From contig CADCTF010000127.1 of NCBI GenBank assembly GCA_902805655.1, positions 28,542 through 92,541 of the forward strand: DNA of 64,000 nt, read 5' to 3'. This document shows positions 42,385 to 51,100 of the stretch, piece by piece. Position numbers and translations under genes: made by a program. The DNA is from an uncultured Acidimicrobiales bacterium. GTDB lineage: Bacteria; Actinomycetota; Acidimicrobiia; Acidimicrobiales; CADCTF01. A model generated the notes under the pieces. It had not been told where the DNA came from and made no database searches. It saw only the letters and a program-made list of their open reading frames with translations. The stretch's first letter is position 1. Every line of letters starts with the position of its first letter.

Positions 42385-43929
42385 GTGACCACTTCCGCCG
42401 CGCCACCCCCCGCCTCCCGACCGCGACGTGGCGCCGTCGCTCTTCCCAGCGTCCTTGCCGGCGTGCTCACCGCGCTGTCCGTTCCACCTTGGGGCTTCTG
42501 GATCCTCGGCCTGGCCGGGCTGGCGTTGCTCGCCTGGCGGCTGCAGTCCCTTCCGAACCCGGCGTCCCGGCTGGCGGCCGGACTCTGCTTCGGCATCGGC
42601 CAGTTCAGCCTGACCCTCTTCTGGATGACGGAGTTCCACGCCATCGGCTTCGTCGCCGTCGTCGTGTCCGAGGCGGCCTTCTTCGCCGTGGCGTTCCTGG
42701 CGCTCCCGGGCGTACAAGGGCCCCACTGGCTGCGGTTGGTCGCCTTCCCCGCCGCCATGCTGCTGGCCGAAGCGGCTCGGGGGGCCGTGCCCTTCGGCGG
42801 GCTCCCCATGGGTGGCGTCGCCCTCGGCCAGGCCGTCGGCCCACTGGCGGCCGTGGCGCGCCTGGGCGGCTCGCTCCTCCTGGTCGCAGTGGCGGCCGCG
42901 ATCGGTGTCGCGGCGGTGCTGGCCGGTCGCCGGCAGCTGCGCCCGGCGGCCGTGCTGGTGGTGCTGCTCGTCGGTCTCCTGGTCGTCGCCGGAGCCGCCC
43001 CGGCCGGTACCGTGCGCGGCACCATCGACGTCGCCGTGGTGCAGGGGGGCGGGCCCCGTGGCTTCCGGGCCGTCGACTCGGATGCCGACGCCGTGTACGA
43101 GCGCCATCTCGCCGTCAGCGATCGGCTCGAGCCGCCGGTCGACCTCGTGCTCTGGCCGGAGAACGCCATCGACGTCGAAGCCATCGAAGGGTCGCGGGAG
43201 GCGGCCGACCTCGGGGGACTGGCTCGACGACTCGACGCCACCGTGGTGGCGGGCGTCACGCAGGACGCCGGCCGAGCCGGCTTCCGCAACGACGCGGTGG
43301 CCTGGGCGCCCGACGGCACGATCGTCGACGTGTACACCAAGGCCCATCGGGTGCCCTTCGGCGAGTACGTGCCGGCCCGCGCCTTCTTCGAGCGGCTGGC
43401 CGATCTGAGCGTGCTGCCGCGCGACGCGGTCGCGGGCGAGGGGCCCGGCGTCCTCGACACCCCCGTCGGTCGCCTCGGCGTCGCCATCTCCTTCGAGGTC
43501 TTCTTCTCCGAGCGGGCACTGGCGGCGGTGCGCTCCGGCGGCGAGGTGCTGCTGGTGCCGACCAACGCATCGTCCTACACCACCAGCCAGGTGCCGACCC
43601 AGGAGATGGCCGCCGCGCAGCTGCAGGCCTGGTCGACCGGTCGGTGGGTCGTCGCCTCGGCGCCCACCGGCTACGGCGGCATCGTCGACCATCGCGGCCG
43701 CGTGCTGCAGCGGACGACGCTCGGTCGGCCGGAGACGCTCGTCGGTGGCGTGGATCTGCGCCGGGGCTCGACTCCCTACGTGAGCGTCGGGGACCCACCG
43801 TTCGTCGTCGTCTCGCTGCTCGTGCTGGCCGGCGCATGGCTGATGGCCCGGAGCGGGCGCCGTACCATCCCACCGATGGCCCCGAGACCGACGTCCGGCG
43901 CCGCTCGTCCTGGGTCGGAAGGCTCATGA
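42385..43929 (+). CDS. lnt: Apolipoprotein N-acyltransferase homologue with Ser at the catalytic Cys
   Basis: 514 aa. About seven membrane segments in the N-terminal 205 residues precede a nitrilase-like periplasmic domain and a last helix. The catalytic Glu (Glu259 in LWPENA) and Lys (Lys319 in YTKAHRVPFGEY) are present. The position of the nucleophile, normally Cys in a CYE/CFE motif, reads Ile-Ser-Phe-Glu (Ser369, codon TCC). Lnt N-acylates the N-terminal Cys of diacylated lipoproteins in the membrane. With Ser the enzyme may be altered or inactive, although the same change may be fixed in this clade. Start is GTG. ATGA overlap with tesB. Confidence 0.85.
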   Translation: MTTSAAPPPASRPRRGAVALPSVLAGVLTALSVPPWGFWILGLAGLALLAWRLQSLPNPASRLAAGLCFGIGQFSLTLFWMTEFHAIGFVAVVVSEAAFFAVAFLALPGVQGPHWLRLVAFPAAMLLAEAARGAVPFGGLPMGGVALGQAVGPLAAVARLGGSLLLVAVAAAIGVAAVLAGRRQLRPAAVLVVLLVGLLVVAGAAPAGTVRGTIDVAVVQGGGPRGFRAVDSDADAVYERHLAVSDRLEPPVDLVLWPENAIDVEAIEGSREAADLGGLARRLDATVVAGVTQDAGRAGFRNDAVAWAPDGTIVDVYTKAHRVPFGEYVPARAFFERLADLSVLPRDAVAGEGPGVLDTPVGRLGVAISFEVFFSERALAAVRSGGEVLLVPTNASSYTTSQVPTQEMAAAQLQAWSTGRWVVASAPTGYGGIVDHRGRVLQRTTLGRPETLVGGVDLRRGSTPYVSVGDPPFVVVSLLVLAGAWLMARSGRRTIPPMAPRPTSGAARPGSEGS

Positions 43930-44780
43930 GCGAGGCTCTCGACGGGTTGCTCGAGCTGCTCGACCTGGAGGCGATCGAGGTCAACCTCTTTCGCGGCCGC
44001 AGCCCCGAGGAGGATCGCCAACGCGTGTTCGGCGGCCAGGTGGCCGGCCAGGCCCTCGTGGCCGCCGGTCGCACCGTCGCGCCCGACCGCCGGGTGCACT
44101 CCCTGCATGCCTACTTCCTCCGCCCGGGTGACCCTCTCGTGCCGATCCTCTACCAGGTCGACCGCATCCGCGACGGGCGCTCGTTCACCACCCGGCGCGT
44201 GGTCGCCGTGCAGCACGGTGAGGCGATCTTCCACCTCTCCGCGTCGTTCCACGTGGAGGAGACCGGTCTCGATCACCAGGCACCGATGCCGGCGACCGTC
44301 GACCCCGAGACGCTCCGGGACTGGCCGACGCAGATGGCCGAGCTCGGTGACGCCGTTCCGGCGTGGTTCACCCGCCCGCGTCCGATCGACACGCGCCACG
44401 TGACGGAGCCCTGGCGGGCCACCACGCCCGCCGACGAGCAGCGGGAGCCGACGCAACAGGTCTGGATGCGGGCCGACGGGCGCCTGCCGGACGACCCGAT
44501 GCTCCATGCCTGTGTGGTCGTCTACGCCTCGGACATGACGCTGCTCGACTCGACCGTGCTGCCGCATCGGGCCGAGGTGCAGAACCGCGAGCTCATGATG
44601 GCCAGCCTCGATCACGCCATGTGGTTCCACCGTCCGTTCCGCGCCGACGAATGGTTCCTCTACGAGCAGGCCAGCCCCTCCGCCTTCGGAGCGCGAGGGC
44701 TGTCGATGGGGCAGATCTTCTGTCGTGACGGCACCCTGGCCGTGTCGGTCGTGCAGGAAGGCCTGATCCGCCTGGTCTGA
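43926..44780 (+). CDS. tesB: Acyl-CoA thioesterase II
   Basis: 284 aa double-hotdog protein with the TesB layout: VFGGQVAGQALVAAGRTV, HSLHAYFLRPGDPLVPILYQVDRIRDGRSFTTRRVVAVQ, and C-terminal LDHAMWFHRPFRADEWFLYEQASPSAFGARGLSMGQIF with the catalytic Asp preceding in the HACVVVYASDMTLLDST strand. It hydrolyses acyl-CoA to fatty acid and CoA. Coupled to lnt by a 4-bp overlap, which groups it with envelope lipid metabolism. Confidence 0.92.
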   Translation: MSEALDGLLELLDLEAIEVNLFRGRSPEEDRQRVFGGQVAGQALVAAGRTVAPDRRVHSLHAYFLRPGDPLVPILYQVDRIRDGRSFTTRRVVAVQHGEAIFHLSASFHVEETGLDHQAPMPATVDPETLRDWPTQMAELGDAVPAWFTRPRPIDTRHVTEPWRATTPADEQREPTQQVWMRADGRLPDDPMLHACVVVYASDMTLLDSTVLPHRAEVQNRELMMASLDHAMWFHRPFRADEWFLYEQASPSAFGARGLSMGQIFCRDGTLAVSVVQEGLIRLV

Positions 44781-44819
44781 TCCGCCGACCGGGTCGGTGC
44801 AGTGACTTAGTGTGCGGCG

Positions 44820-46118
44820 ATGCCGGAGGGCTCGCCGCGATGGGGCCGTTCGGTGACGGCGTTGCTGGTGAGCGTGTTCGGCGGGTCGGCGGCCGCCCTC
44901 GGCATCGTCACCGCTCTGGGCAAGCAGGTGTACGACCTGACCGACAGCGAGCTCGCGCTGGGCCTTCTCGGCCTGGCCCAGTTCGCACCGGCGGCGCTCC
45001 TGGTGCTCGTGACCGGCTCGGTCGCCGACCGGTTCGACCGCCGCCGGGTGGTTGCTCTCGGCTCGCTCGGGCAAGCGGTCTTCGTGGCCGGCATGGCCTG
45101 GTACGCCGGCACGGACCCGACGTCGGCCACACCCATCTTCCTCCTGGTGCTGGGCTTCGGCGTGGCTCGCGCCTTCGCCGCTCCTTCCGCCCGATCGCTG
45201 CCGGCGGACGTCGTCGCGCCCGAGGGCATGCCATGGCTCGTGCCCCGCAACTCCGCGACGTGGCAGTCCGGCACGATCGTCGGACCGGTCGTCGGCGGCG
45301 CCCTGTACTCGATCAGCGAGCCGCTGCCGTTCGTCGCCGGTGCGGTGCTGTTCCTCGTGACGGGCGGCGCGGTGCTGCTCATCCGCTATCACCCGAGCGC
45401 GACGCCATCCATCGTGGCCGTGCCCGTGCCGCTGGGAGACAGCGCGGTCGCCGCCTCGGACGACCATGGCATCACCGGCCCGCGCCCCAGAGCCACCCTC
45501 TCCGATGCCCTCGAGGGCCTGCGGTTCATCCGCCACCATCCGGTGCTGCTCGGCGTCATCTCGCTCGACCTGTTCGCCGTGCTGTTCGGCGGGGCCGTGG
45601 CCCTGCTCCCCGCCATCGCCGAGGACCGGCTCGGTGCCGATGCGGTCGGACTCGGCTGGTTGCGGGCCGCTGACGGCATCGGTGCGGCGCTCGTCACCCT
45701 GGTGCTCACCCGCCGCCCGGTCGGACGCAACGTGGGGCGCACCCTGTTGGTCGCGGTCGGCATCTTCGGGGCGTTCACGGTGCTGCTCGGGGTGACCCGC
45801 AGCTTCCTGGTGGCCTTCGTCGCTCTCGCCATCCTCTCCGGGGCCGACGCGGTGAGCGTGTTCATCCGCGCCACCCTGGTGCCGCTCGTGACGCCCCGGG
45901 AGAAGCGCGGCCGCGTGCTCGCCGTGGAGAACGTCTTCATCGGCGCGTCCAACGAGCTGGGCGCGTTCGAATCGGGCGTGGCGGGGGCGGTCATCGGCAG
46001 CTCGGCCGCCATCGCTCTCGGGGGCGCGGCCACCGTCGCTGTCGCCGCCGGCTGGTGGGTCTTCTTCCCGGCCCTCCGCGAGGTTGACCGCTTCCCCACG
46101 TCGAGCGAGCCGCCGTAG
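44820..46118 (+). CDS. MFS exporter (EntS-like)
   Basis: 432 aa with twelve predicted helices. Motif A between helices 2 and 3 is VADRFDRRRVVALGSLGQAV. IFLLVLGFGVARAFAAPSARSLPADVVAPE and RNSATWQSGTIVGPVVGGALY match the EntS/MdfA-like multidrug or siderophore exporters common in actinobacteria. A ~40-residue cytoplasmic loop follows helix 6. The substrate is unknown. It is convergent with the ABC exporter pair. Confidence 0.85.
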   Translation: MPEGSPRWGRSVTALLVSVFGGSAAALGIVTALGKQVYDLTDSELALGLLGLAQFAPAALLVLVTGSVADRFDRRRVVALGSLGQAVFVAGMAWYAGTDPTSATPIFLLVLGFGVARAFAAPSARSLPADVVAPEGMPWLVPRNSATWQSGTIVGPVVGGALYSISEPLPFVAGAVLFLVTGGAVLLIRYHPSATPSIVAVPVPLGDSAVAASDDHGITGPRPRATLSDALEGLRFIRHHPVLLGVISLDLFAVLFGGAVALLPAIAEDRLGADAVGLGWLRAADGIGAALVTLVLTRRPVGRNVGRTLLVAVGIFGAFTVLLGVTRSFLVAFVALAILSGADAVSVFIRATLVPLVTPREKRGRVLAVENVFIGASNELGAFESGVAGAVIGSSAAIALGGAATVAVAAGWWVFFPALREVDRFPTSSEPP

Positions 46119-46123
46119 CCCTG

Positions 46124-47743
46124 TCAGCCGGTGATCAGGTCGCGGCGGCGGAAGCCGGCGAAGCCCAGCGCCGTCAGCCCGGCGGCGGCGGCGAGCAGGC
46201 CCACGAGCGGCCCGGCTGTCCACTCCTCGAGCGGCCGCGTCGGCGTCCACGCGATCGGGGACAGGTCACCGACCCACTGCGGCCAGTCGAACGACTCGGC
46301 GAACATCGTGATCAGCAGCAGGACTCCGACCGCGGTCCAGGCCAGCGCCTGGGCCTGGCGGGGAACGAGGCCCACGAGCACGACGGCGACCCCGGCCACG
46401 ACCCAGATGGCCGGGACGTAGGCGGTGGCGGCGGCCAGCATCCGGCCGAAGGCGGAAGCCTCACCGGTCTGTGCTGCTCGCACCAGCCCGGTCGTGATTC
46501 CCGACGCAGCCATCGCCAGGGCGGAACCGAGCAAGGCGACGGCGACGTGGCTGCCCAGCCAGGCGGCGCGGCTCGTGGCCGTCGCCAGCACGGGCTCGGC
46601 CCGGCTCCCGGACTCCTCGGCGCGGACACGCAGCACGGCCGAGACGGCGTACGCCGAGGCGAGCAGCGCCGTGACGGCGAAGGTCGTGGCCAGGTAGGCG
46701 TCGACCAGCTGGTCGACGTCGGGGTTGCCGAAGATCATCAGCGCCTGGTCGTTCTCACCGATCAACGTCTCGACCGACTCCGCGAGCGCTCCGTAGACCA
46801 GCCCGAGCAGCCCCAGGCCGACGGTCCAGGCGAGCAGTGCCCCGCGGTGCAACCGCACGGCCAGACCGAGGGGTGACAGCAATGTCCTCGGGGCGGCGGG
46901 GCGGCCGGGCCGTGGCTGGAGCAACCCGGAGCCCAGGTCGCGGCGGTCGAGCAGCAGGAAGCCCGCGGCCACGAGGGTCGCAGCCACGAAGACGCACAGC
47001 ACCAGCGGCAGCATCGAGTCGTCCGTGAAGGGATGGGTGGCTTGCGCCCAGCCGATCGGAGAGGTCCAGACCACCCAGCTCCGCTGGATGTCGCCGACGG
47101 CCCGCAGCACGAACGCCACGGCGAACAGGCCGCCGACCAGGCCGTAGACGGAGCGGGTGTGGCCGGTGGCCTGCACGGCGACGGCCGCCACCCCCGTGAA
47201 GACGAGCCCGCACGCGCCGACCGAGGCACCCAGGACGAACGAGCCGAGGGCGGGGAGGCCCGATGCGGTGGTCGCCGCACCGATGGTGAGGGCGATGGCG
47301 ACGCAGGCCGCCGAGGAGAGGAGCACGGCTGCCAGCAGAGGGGCGTGGCGGCCGACCCGCGCTGACCGGATGAGCTCGGTGCGACCGGCCTCCTCGTCGG
47401 CCCGGGTGTGCCGGGCGACGGTGAACATCGCCATGAGCGCGGCGATCAGCATGACCGTCGCCGAGATATCGAAGGCGACGGCGCCGGCGACGGTGTCCAG
47501 GCCGACCGGCGGCCCACCGAGCGCGATGGTCGCGGCGTTGCTGCCCACAGACGCCTGGTAGGCCGCGAGGTCATCGGCGCTGTCATAGAGCGCCTGGCTG
47601 CCGACCGACTGCGTCACCACCATGAACGTGCCGGCGGCGATCCAGACCGGCAGCCGGATGCGGTCGCGGCGCAGCGCGAACCGGAGCAGCGCAGCGGTCC
47701 CGCCGACCGTCGTCGACCCGGCGCTCACGAGTCGTGTGCTCAT
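46124..47743 (-). CDS. ABC-2 type exporter permease (polyketide-antibiotic type)
   Basis: 539 aa with about twelve hydrophobic segments in two six-helix halves, e.g. [36 protein letters not shown] and its repeat [29 protein letters not shown]. This duplicated pattern (RxDEExGRxE...) is typical of single-chain ABC permeases of actinobacterial antibiotic exporters. It pairs with the ATPase gene immediately upstream, overlapping by 4 bp, and a divergent MarR-type regulator probably controls both. Confidence 0.85.
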   Translation of the reverse strand: MSTRLVSAGSTTVGGTAALLRFALRRDRIRLPVWIAAGTFMVVTQSVGSQALYDSADDLAAYQASVGSNAATIALGGPPVGLDTVAGAVAFDISATVMLIAALMAMFTVARHTRADEEAGRTELIRSARVGRHAPLLAAVLLSSAACVAIALTIGAATTASGLPALGSFVLGASVGACGLVFTGVAAVAVQATGHTRSVYGLVGGLFAVAFVLRAVGDIQRSWVVWTSPIGWAQATHPFTDDSMLPLVLCVFVAATLVAAGFLLLDRRDLGSGLLQPRPGRPAAPRTLLSPLGLAVRLHRGALLAWTVGLGLLGLVYGALAESVETLIGENDQALMIFGNPDVDQLVDAYLATTFAVTALLASAYAVSAVLRVRAEESGSRAEPVLATATSRAAWLGSHVAVALLGSALAMAASGITTGLVRAAQTGEASAFGRMLAAATAYVPAIWVVAGVAVVLVGLVPRQAQALAWTAVGVLLLITMFAESFDWPQWVGDLSPIAWTPTRPLEEWTAGPLVGLLAAAAGLTALGFAGFRRRDLITG

Positions 47744-48669
47744 GACCGCACCGGCTTCCCGCGGCTGGAGACGCCGTTGTCGACTTCCTCGTTGCCGTAG
47801 TGGCGCAGGAAGAGCGCCTCCAGCGTGGGAGGGGCGCTGGTCAGGTTGCGGACCCCGAAGCTCGTCAGGTGCCGCAGCACGAGGTCCAGCCCGTCGGCAT
47901 CGACGTCGAAGTAGACCTGCCCGTCGTCGTGGCGCAGGTCGTCGACGCCGGGCAGCGACTCGAGCCCACTGACCGGGCGCTCGGTCCGCGCGACGACCGA
48001 CGTCCGCTGGAGGTGCCGCAGCTCCGTCAGGCTGCCGCTCTGCACCGTCCGGCCGTGTCGGATGATGCTCACCCGGTCACACAGGGCTTCCGCCTCGGCG
48101 AGGATGTGACTCGAGAGCAGGACGGTCCGGCCCTCGGCACGGACCTCGCGGATGCACTCCTGGAAGACCGCCTCCATGAGCGGATCGAGCCCCGACGTGG
48201 GCTCGTCGAGCATCAGCAGCTCGGCGTCGGAGGCGAGAGCGGCCACCAGGGCCACCTTCTGACGGTTGCCCTTCGAGTACGTGCGGGCCTTCTTGCGCGG
48301 GTCGAGGTCGAAGCGCTCGAGGAGGCCGGCCCTGCGGCGCGGATCGAGGCCGCCTTGCAGCCGGCCGAACAGGTCGATGGCCTCTCCGCCGGTGATCTGC
48401 GGCCAGAGGGTCACGTCACCGGGCACGTAGGCCAGCCGGCGGTGCAGGGCGACGGCGTCCCGCCAGGGGTCGCCGTCGAGCAGTCGCACCACGCCGGAGT
48501 CGGCTCGGAGGAGCCCGAGCAGCACACGGATCGTCGTCGACTTGCCGGACCCGTTCGGGCCGAGGAAGCCGTGCACCTCACCGGTGGCGACCTCGAGGTC
48601 GAGACCGTCGAGAGCCCTGGTGGCGCCGAAGGTCTTCACGAGCTTCGACACCGAGATGGCGGATGTCAT
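47740..48669 (-). CDS. ABC exporter ATP-binding protein
   Basis: 309 aa from ATG 48669. Walker [10 protein letters not shown] (residues 37-45), Q-loop region [16 protein letters not shown], signature [15 protein letters not shown] replacing LSGGQ, Walker [14 protein letters not shown], and H-loop [13 protein letters not shown]. The C-terminal ~80 residues (after [12 protein letters not shown]) form the DUF4162-like tail of drug-exporter ATPases. The degenerate signature motif is usual in this antibiotic-export subgroup. It drives the adjacent permease. Confidence 0.9.
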   Translation of the reverse strand: MTSAISVSKLVKTFGATRALDGLDLEVATGEVHGFLGPNGSGKSTTIRVLLGLLRADSGVVRLLDGDPWRDAVALHRRLAYVPGDVTLWPQITGGEAIDLFGRLQGGLDPRRRAGLLERFDLDPRKKARTYSKGNRQKVALVAALASDAELLMLDEPTSGLDPLMEAVFQECIREVRAEGRTVLLSSHILAEAEALCDRVSIIRHGRTVQSGSLTELRHLQRTSVVARTERPVSGLESLPGVDDLRHDDGQVYFDVDADGLDLVLRHLTSFGVRNLTSAPPTLEALFLRHYGNEEVDNGVSSRGKPVRS

Positions 48670-48743
48670 GACTCCAGAACGTACACGTATTTCACACATT
48701 TCTGAAGTGATTTGCATCTGCGGCGCAGAGTACCCTTGACGCT

Positions 48744-49277
48744 GTGCCGGTGAGCGAGGACGCAGATCGGACGGCGCTGCTCCGGTACGTGGAGCGCTTC
48801 GCCCTGGTGCTGCGGGCGTCAGGCATCGCCCCCATGCCGGCCCGCGTGTTCGCCTTCGCCCTGGCCGACGACGCCGACCGCTACACCGCGGGCGACCTGG
48901 CTGCGGGTCTGCAGGTGAGCGCGGCGGCGATCAGTGGCGCCGTGCGCCAGCTGGTGCAGTGGGGCCTCCTCGCTCGGGAGCGCGAGCCGGGCACGCGCAG
49001 CGACCTGTACGTGCTCGACGACCACAACCTCTGGACTCGGTTCGTCGGTGCGGAGCTGGACACGCTCGAGCGGCTCGAGGAGACGGTGGCCGCCGGGATG
49101 GAGATCATCGGTGTCGACCGCCCCGGCGGGCGCCGGCTGGCCGAGACGCGCGACTTCTTCGCGTTCCTGCGCCAGGAGCTGGCCGACGCGGTCAGCCGGT
49201 GGCCGGCCGAACGCGACCGGCTGGCCGCAGCCCGCTCGTCGTCCACAAGGGCACGGCCGGCAGGCCGGTCGGGCTGA
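48744..49277 (+). CDS. MarR/GbsR-type winged-helix regulator
   Basis: 177 aa from GTG 48744. The winged helix shows [61 protein letters not shown], the GbsR/MarR pattern with a recognition helix at [12 protein letters not shown]. The C-terminal helical domain is short. It is divergent from the ABC exporter across 74 bp that are markedly AT-richer than the flanks and contain the loose palindrome TTCACACATTTCTGAAGTGA, a plausible shared operator. It likely represses the exporter. Confidence 0.82.
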   Translation: MPVSEDADRTALLRYVERFALVLRASGIAPMPARVFAFALADDADRYTAGDLAAGLQVSAAAISGAVRQLVQWGLLAREREPGTRSDLYVLDDHNLWTRFVGAELDTLERLEETVAAGMEIIGVDRPGGRRLAETRDFFAFLRQELADAVSRWPAERDRLAAARSSSTRARPAGRSG

Positions 49278-49282
49278 CCCAG

Positions 49283-49960
49283 CTACGACACGAGGGCGCT
49301 GGGCACGGCGTCGGCGCGGTCGGGGTGCAGACGGCCGGCCATCTCCAGCACATCGGCCGAGATGCCACGGCGAGGGGAGATCACCTCGTCGATGATCCCG
49401 TACTCCTTGGCCTCGCCCGCGGTCATGTAGTAGTCGCGGTCGATGTCCCGCTCGACCTCGTCGGTCGAGCGACCGGAGTGGTGGGCGATGATCTCCACCA
49501 TCCGCTTGGTGGTGGAGAGCACCTCACGAAGCTGGATCTCCATGTCCCGCGGGGCGCCCTGCGACCCGGCCGAGCCCTGGTGGATCATGATCTTGGCGCT
49601 CGGCAGCGCCATCCGCTTCCCCGGCGCACCGGCGCAGAGGATCATCGCCGCCGCGGACATCCCCATGCCGACGCAGATGGTCGACACCTCCGGGCGGACG
49701 TGCTGCATCACGTCGTAGATCGCCATGCCTCCGTAGGCGAGCCCACCGGGCGAGTTGATGTAGAGGTTGATGTCCTTGTCGGGGTCCTCCGCCTCGAGGT
49801 ACAGCATCTGGGCCACGAGGAGGTTGGCGATCTGGTCGTCCACCTGCTGACCCAGGAAGACGATGCGCTCGTGGAGCAACATGGAGTAGATGTCGTAGGC
49901 CCGGTCGCCTCTCGACGTCTGCTGCACGACCGTCGGGATGATGGACTGTCGCATGGTCAT
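49283..49960 (-). CDS. clpP: ATP-dependent Clp protease proteolytic subunit, catalytically intact
   Basis: 225 aa. The Ser-His-Asp triad is complete: Ser102 in GMGMSAAAM, His127 in [10 protein letters not shown], and Asp176 in [20 protein letters not shown]. Oxyanion strand [16 protein letters not shown] is present, as is the N-terminal axial loop region [25 protein letters not shown]. It forms barrel-shaped heptamers that degrade substrates fed by ClpX or ClpC. Divergent across a 140-bp gap lies an XRE regulator with a triad-less ClpP homologue. No clpX is adjacent. Confidence 0.92.
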   Translation of the reverse strand: MTMRQSIIPTVVQQTSRGDRAYDIYSMLLHERIVFLGQQVDDQIANLLVAQMLYLEAEDPDKDINLYINSPGGLAYGGMAIYDVMQHVRPEVSTICVGMGMSAAAMILCAGAPGKRMALPSAKIMIHQGSAGSQGAPRDMEIQLREVLSTTKRMVEIIAHHSGRSTDEVERDIDRDYYMTAGEAKEYGIIDEVISPRRGISADVLEMAGRLHPDRADAVPSALVS

Positions 49961-49998
49961 CTGCCGCTCCTCGCTGACCGTTCACCGACGGCCTGCCA

Positions 49999-50020
49999 TA
50001 TCGAATACGAGATACTGTAT
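49999..50020. promoter_or_regulatory. AT-rich palindromic region between clpP and the XRE gene
   Basis: Within an otherwise GC-rich gap lie TATCGAATACGAGATA (49999-50014, TATC/GATA ends) and ATACTGTAT (50012-50020, ATAC/GTAT arms). Overlapping short palindromes of this type are typical XRE operators, and the location suits control of both divergent units. Binding is inferred. Confidence 0.45.
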
Positions 50021-50100
50021 GAGAGATAGCGACGCTGTGAGGCGCAAGCGGATGAAGAGCTGATGCAGAGCCGACAAGCCGCCGGACAGGGATCGCCACT

Positions 50101-50367
50101 ATGAGCGCGCGCCGGCACGATCCGGTCTTCCCCGGCTTCAGCGAGATGGCAGAACGGCGCAAGGGCGTCGTCGCCGCACTGGTGGAGCGGCGCGTCGAGC
50201 TCGGCCTGTCCCAGACCGAGGTGGCCGCTCGCATGAGCACCTCGCAGTCGGCCGTGGCGCGGCTGGAGAGCGGCTCGGCTGACCTCCGCCTCTCGACCCT
50301 CGAGCGCTATGCGGCCGCGCTCGGCCAGCGCCTCGACGTCCGCCTCAGCAAGGAGACCGACCGATGA
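50101..50367 (+). CDS. XRE-family helix-turn-helix regulator
   Basis: 88 aa. VVAALVERRVELGLSQTEVAARMSTSQSAVARLESGSADLRLSTLERYAAALGQRL is a full five-helix Cro/CI domain with the SQTEVAARMSTSQSAVARLE motif. It has no extra domain. Its stop overlaps the downstream ClpP-like start by 4 bp (ATGA), so the two are co-translated. It could be autoregulatory and sense ClpP status. It resembles antitoxin-type HTH proteins, but no toxin is present. Confidence 0.85.
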   Translation: MSARRHDPVFPGFSEMAERRKGVVAALVERRVELGLSQTEVAARMSTSQSAVARLESGSADLRLSTLERYAAALGQRLDVRLSKETDR

Positions 50368-51038
50368 CCTGGTTCCCACCCGGCTACTCCCCCTCCTCAC
50401 ACCCCGGCCTGGTCCCTCCGGTTCGGCCGCCAGTGGCCGTCCCGTGGCCGGAGCAGCTGCGCCAGCAGCTCCTCGAGCACCGGATCGTGCTGCTCGTCGG
50501 CCCGCTCGACGACGCCATGGCGGCTCGGTTGGCGGCCGAGCTCATGGGCCTCGACGCATCGGGTGACGACGAGATCGAGCTGCGCATCGACTCGTCGGGG
50601 GGAGCGATCGGCGCCGCCTTGGCCGTGATGGACGTGATCTCCCTCTCCGGTGTCGACATCCACGCCACGTGCACCGGTCGCGCCGACGGCCCTGCGCTCG
50701 GCGTGCTGGCCATGGGCCACCGACGCTCCGCCGTGCGCTCGGCACGGTTCCGGCTCCGGGAGCACCTGCCGACCACCCCCACCGGCCCGGTGCCCCTCAC
50801 CGATGCGATGAGCGCGCTCGAGTGGCGGGCCAAGGAGCTGGAAGCGTTCAGAGGCCGGCTGGCGGAGCGCTGCGAGCAGGACGAGCAGGTGTTCGCGGAC
50901 CTGCTGGCCTCCGGCGCCGACTTCGGGGTGGGCGACGCGCAGCGGCTCGGCCTGATCGATGCGGTGCTCCTGCCCGAGCAACCGCCGGCCCCCTCCCGAC
51001 CGCTCGGCTTCCTCCCGGCGGCGAAGCGAGCCCCCTGA
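50364..51038 (+). CDS. ClpP-family protein lacking the catalytic triad
   Basis: 224 aa. The ClpP/crotonase fold is evident from RIVLLVGPLDDAMAARLAAEL, IELRIDSSGGAIGAALAVMDVISLSGVDIHATCTG and DAQRLGLIDAVL. Aligned by eye to the intact ClpP, the Ser becomes Gly109, the His becomes Arg132 and the Asp becomes Gly184, so it cannot be a serine protease of this type. A Pro-rich N-terminal tail replaces the axial loop, and a Pro/Arg-rich C-terminal tail follows. It could be a non-catalytic ring subunit, as cyanobacterial ClpR is, or a regulator of ClpP assembly. Coupled to the XRE gene. Confidence 0.8.
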   Translation: MTWFPPGYSPSSHPGLVPPVRPPVAVPWPEQLRQQLLEHRIVLLVGPLDDAMAARLAAELMGLDASGDDEIELRIDSSGGAIGAALAVMDVISLSGVDIHATCTGRADGPALGVLAMGHRRSAVRSARFRLREHLPTTPTGPVPLTDAMSALEWRAKELEAFRGRLAERCEQDEQVFADLLASGADFGVGDAQRLGLIDAVLLPEQPPAPSRPLGFLPAAKRAP

Positions 51039-51100
51039 GCGACGCGCCGCTCGGCCCGCCCCGCCGCCGGTACGGATCGGCGCGCCCATAGGGTCGACGG

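Noticed and set aside
43776..46250. 824-codon open frame on the minus strand
   Set aside because: Antisense to tesB and an MFS gene; composed of Arg/Gly/Glu/His-rich low-complexity sequence from GC-rich third positions, no family motif.
48670..48743. Possible CRP half-site (TGTGAAAT on the minus strand) between the ABC exporter and its regulator
   Set aside because: Only one half matches; the second half is too degenerate to call.
50101..50367. XRE protein as antitoxin of a toxin-antitoxin pair
   Set aside because: The partner is a ClpP-fold protein rather than a known toxin, and no other toxin-like ORF is adjacent.
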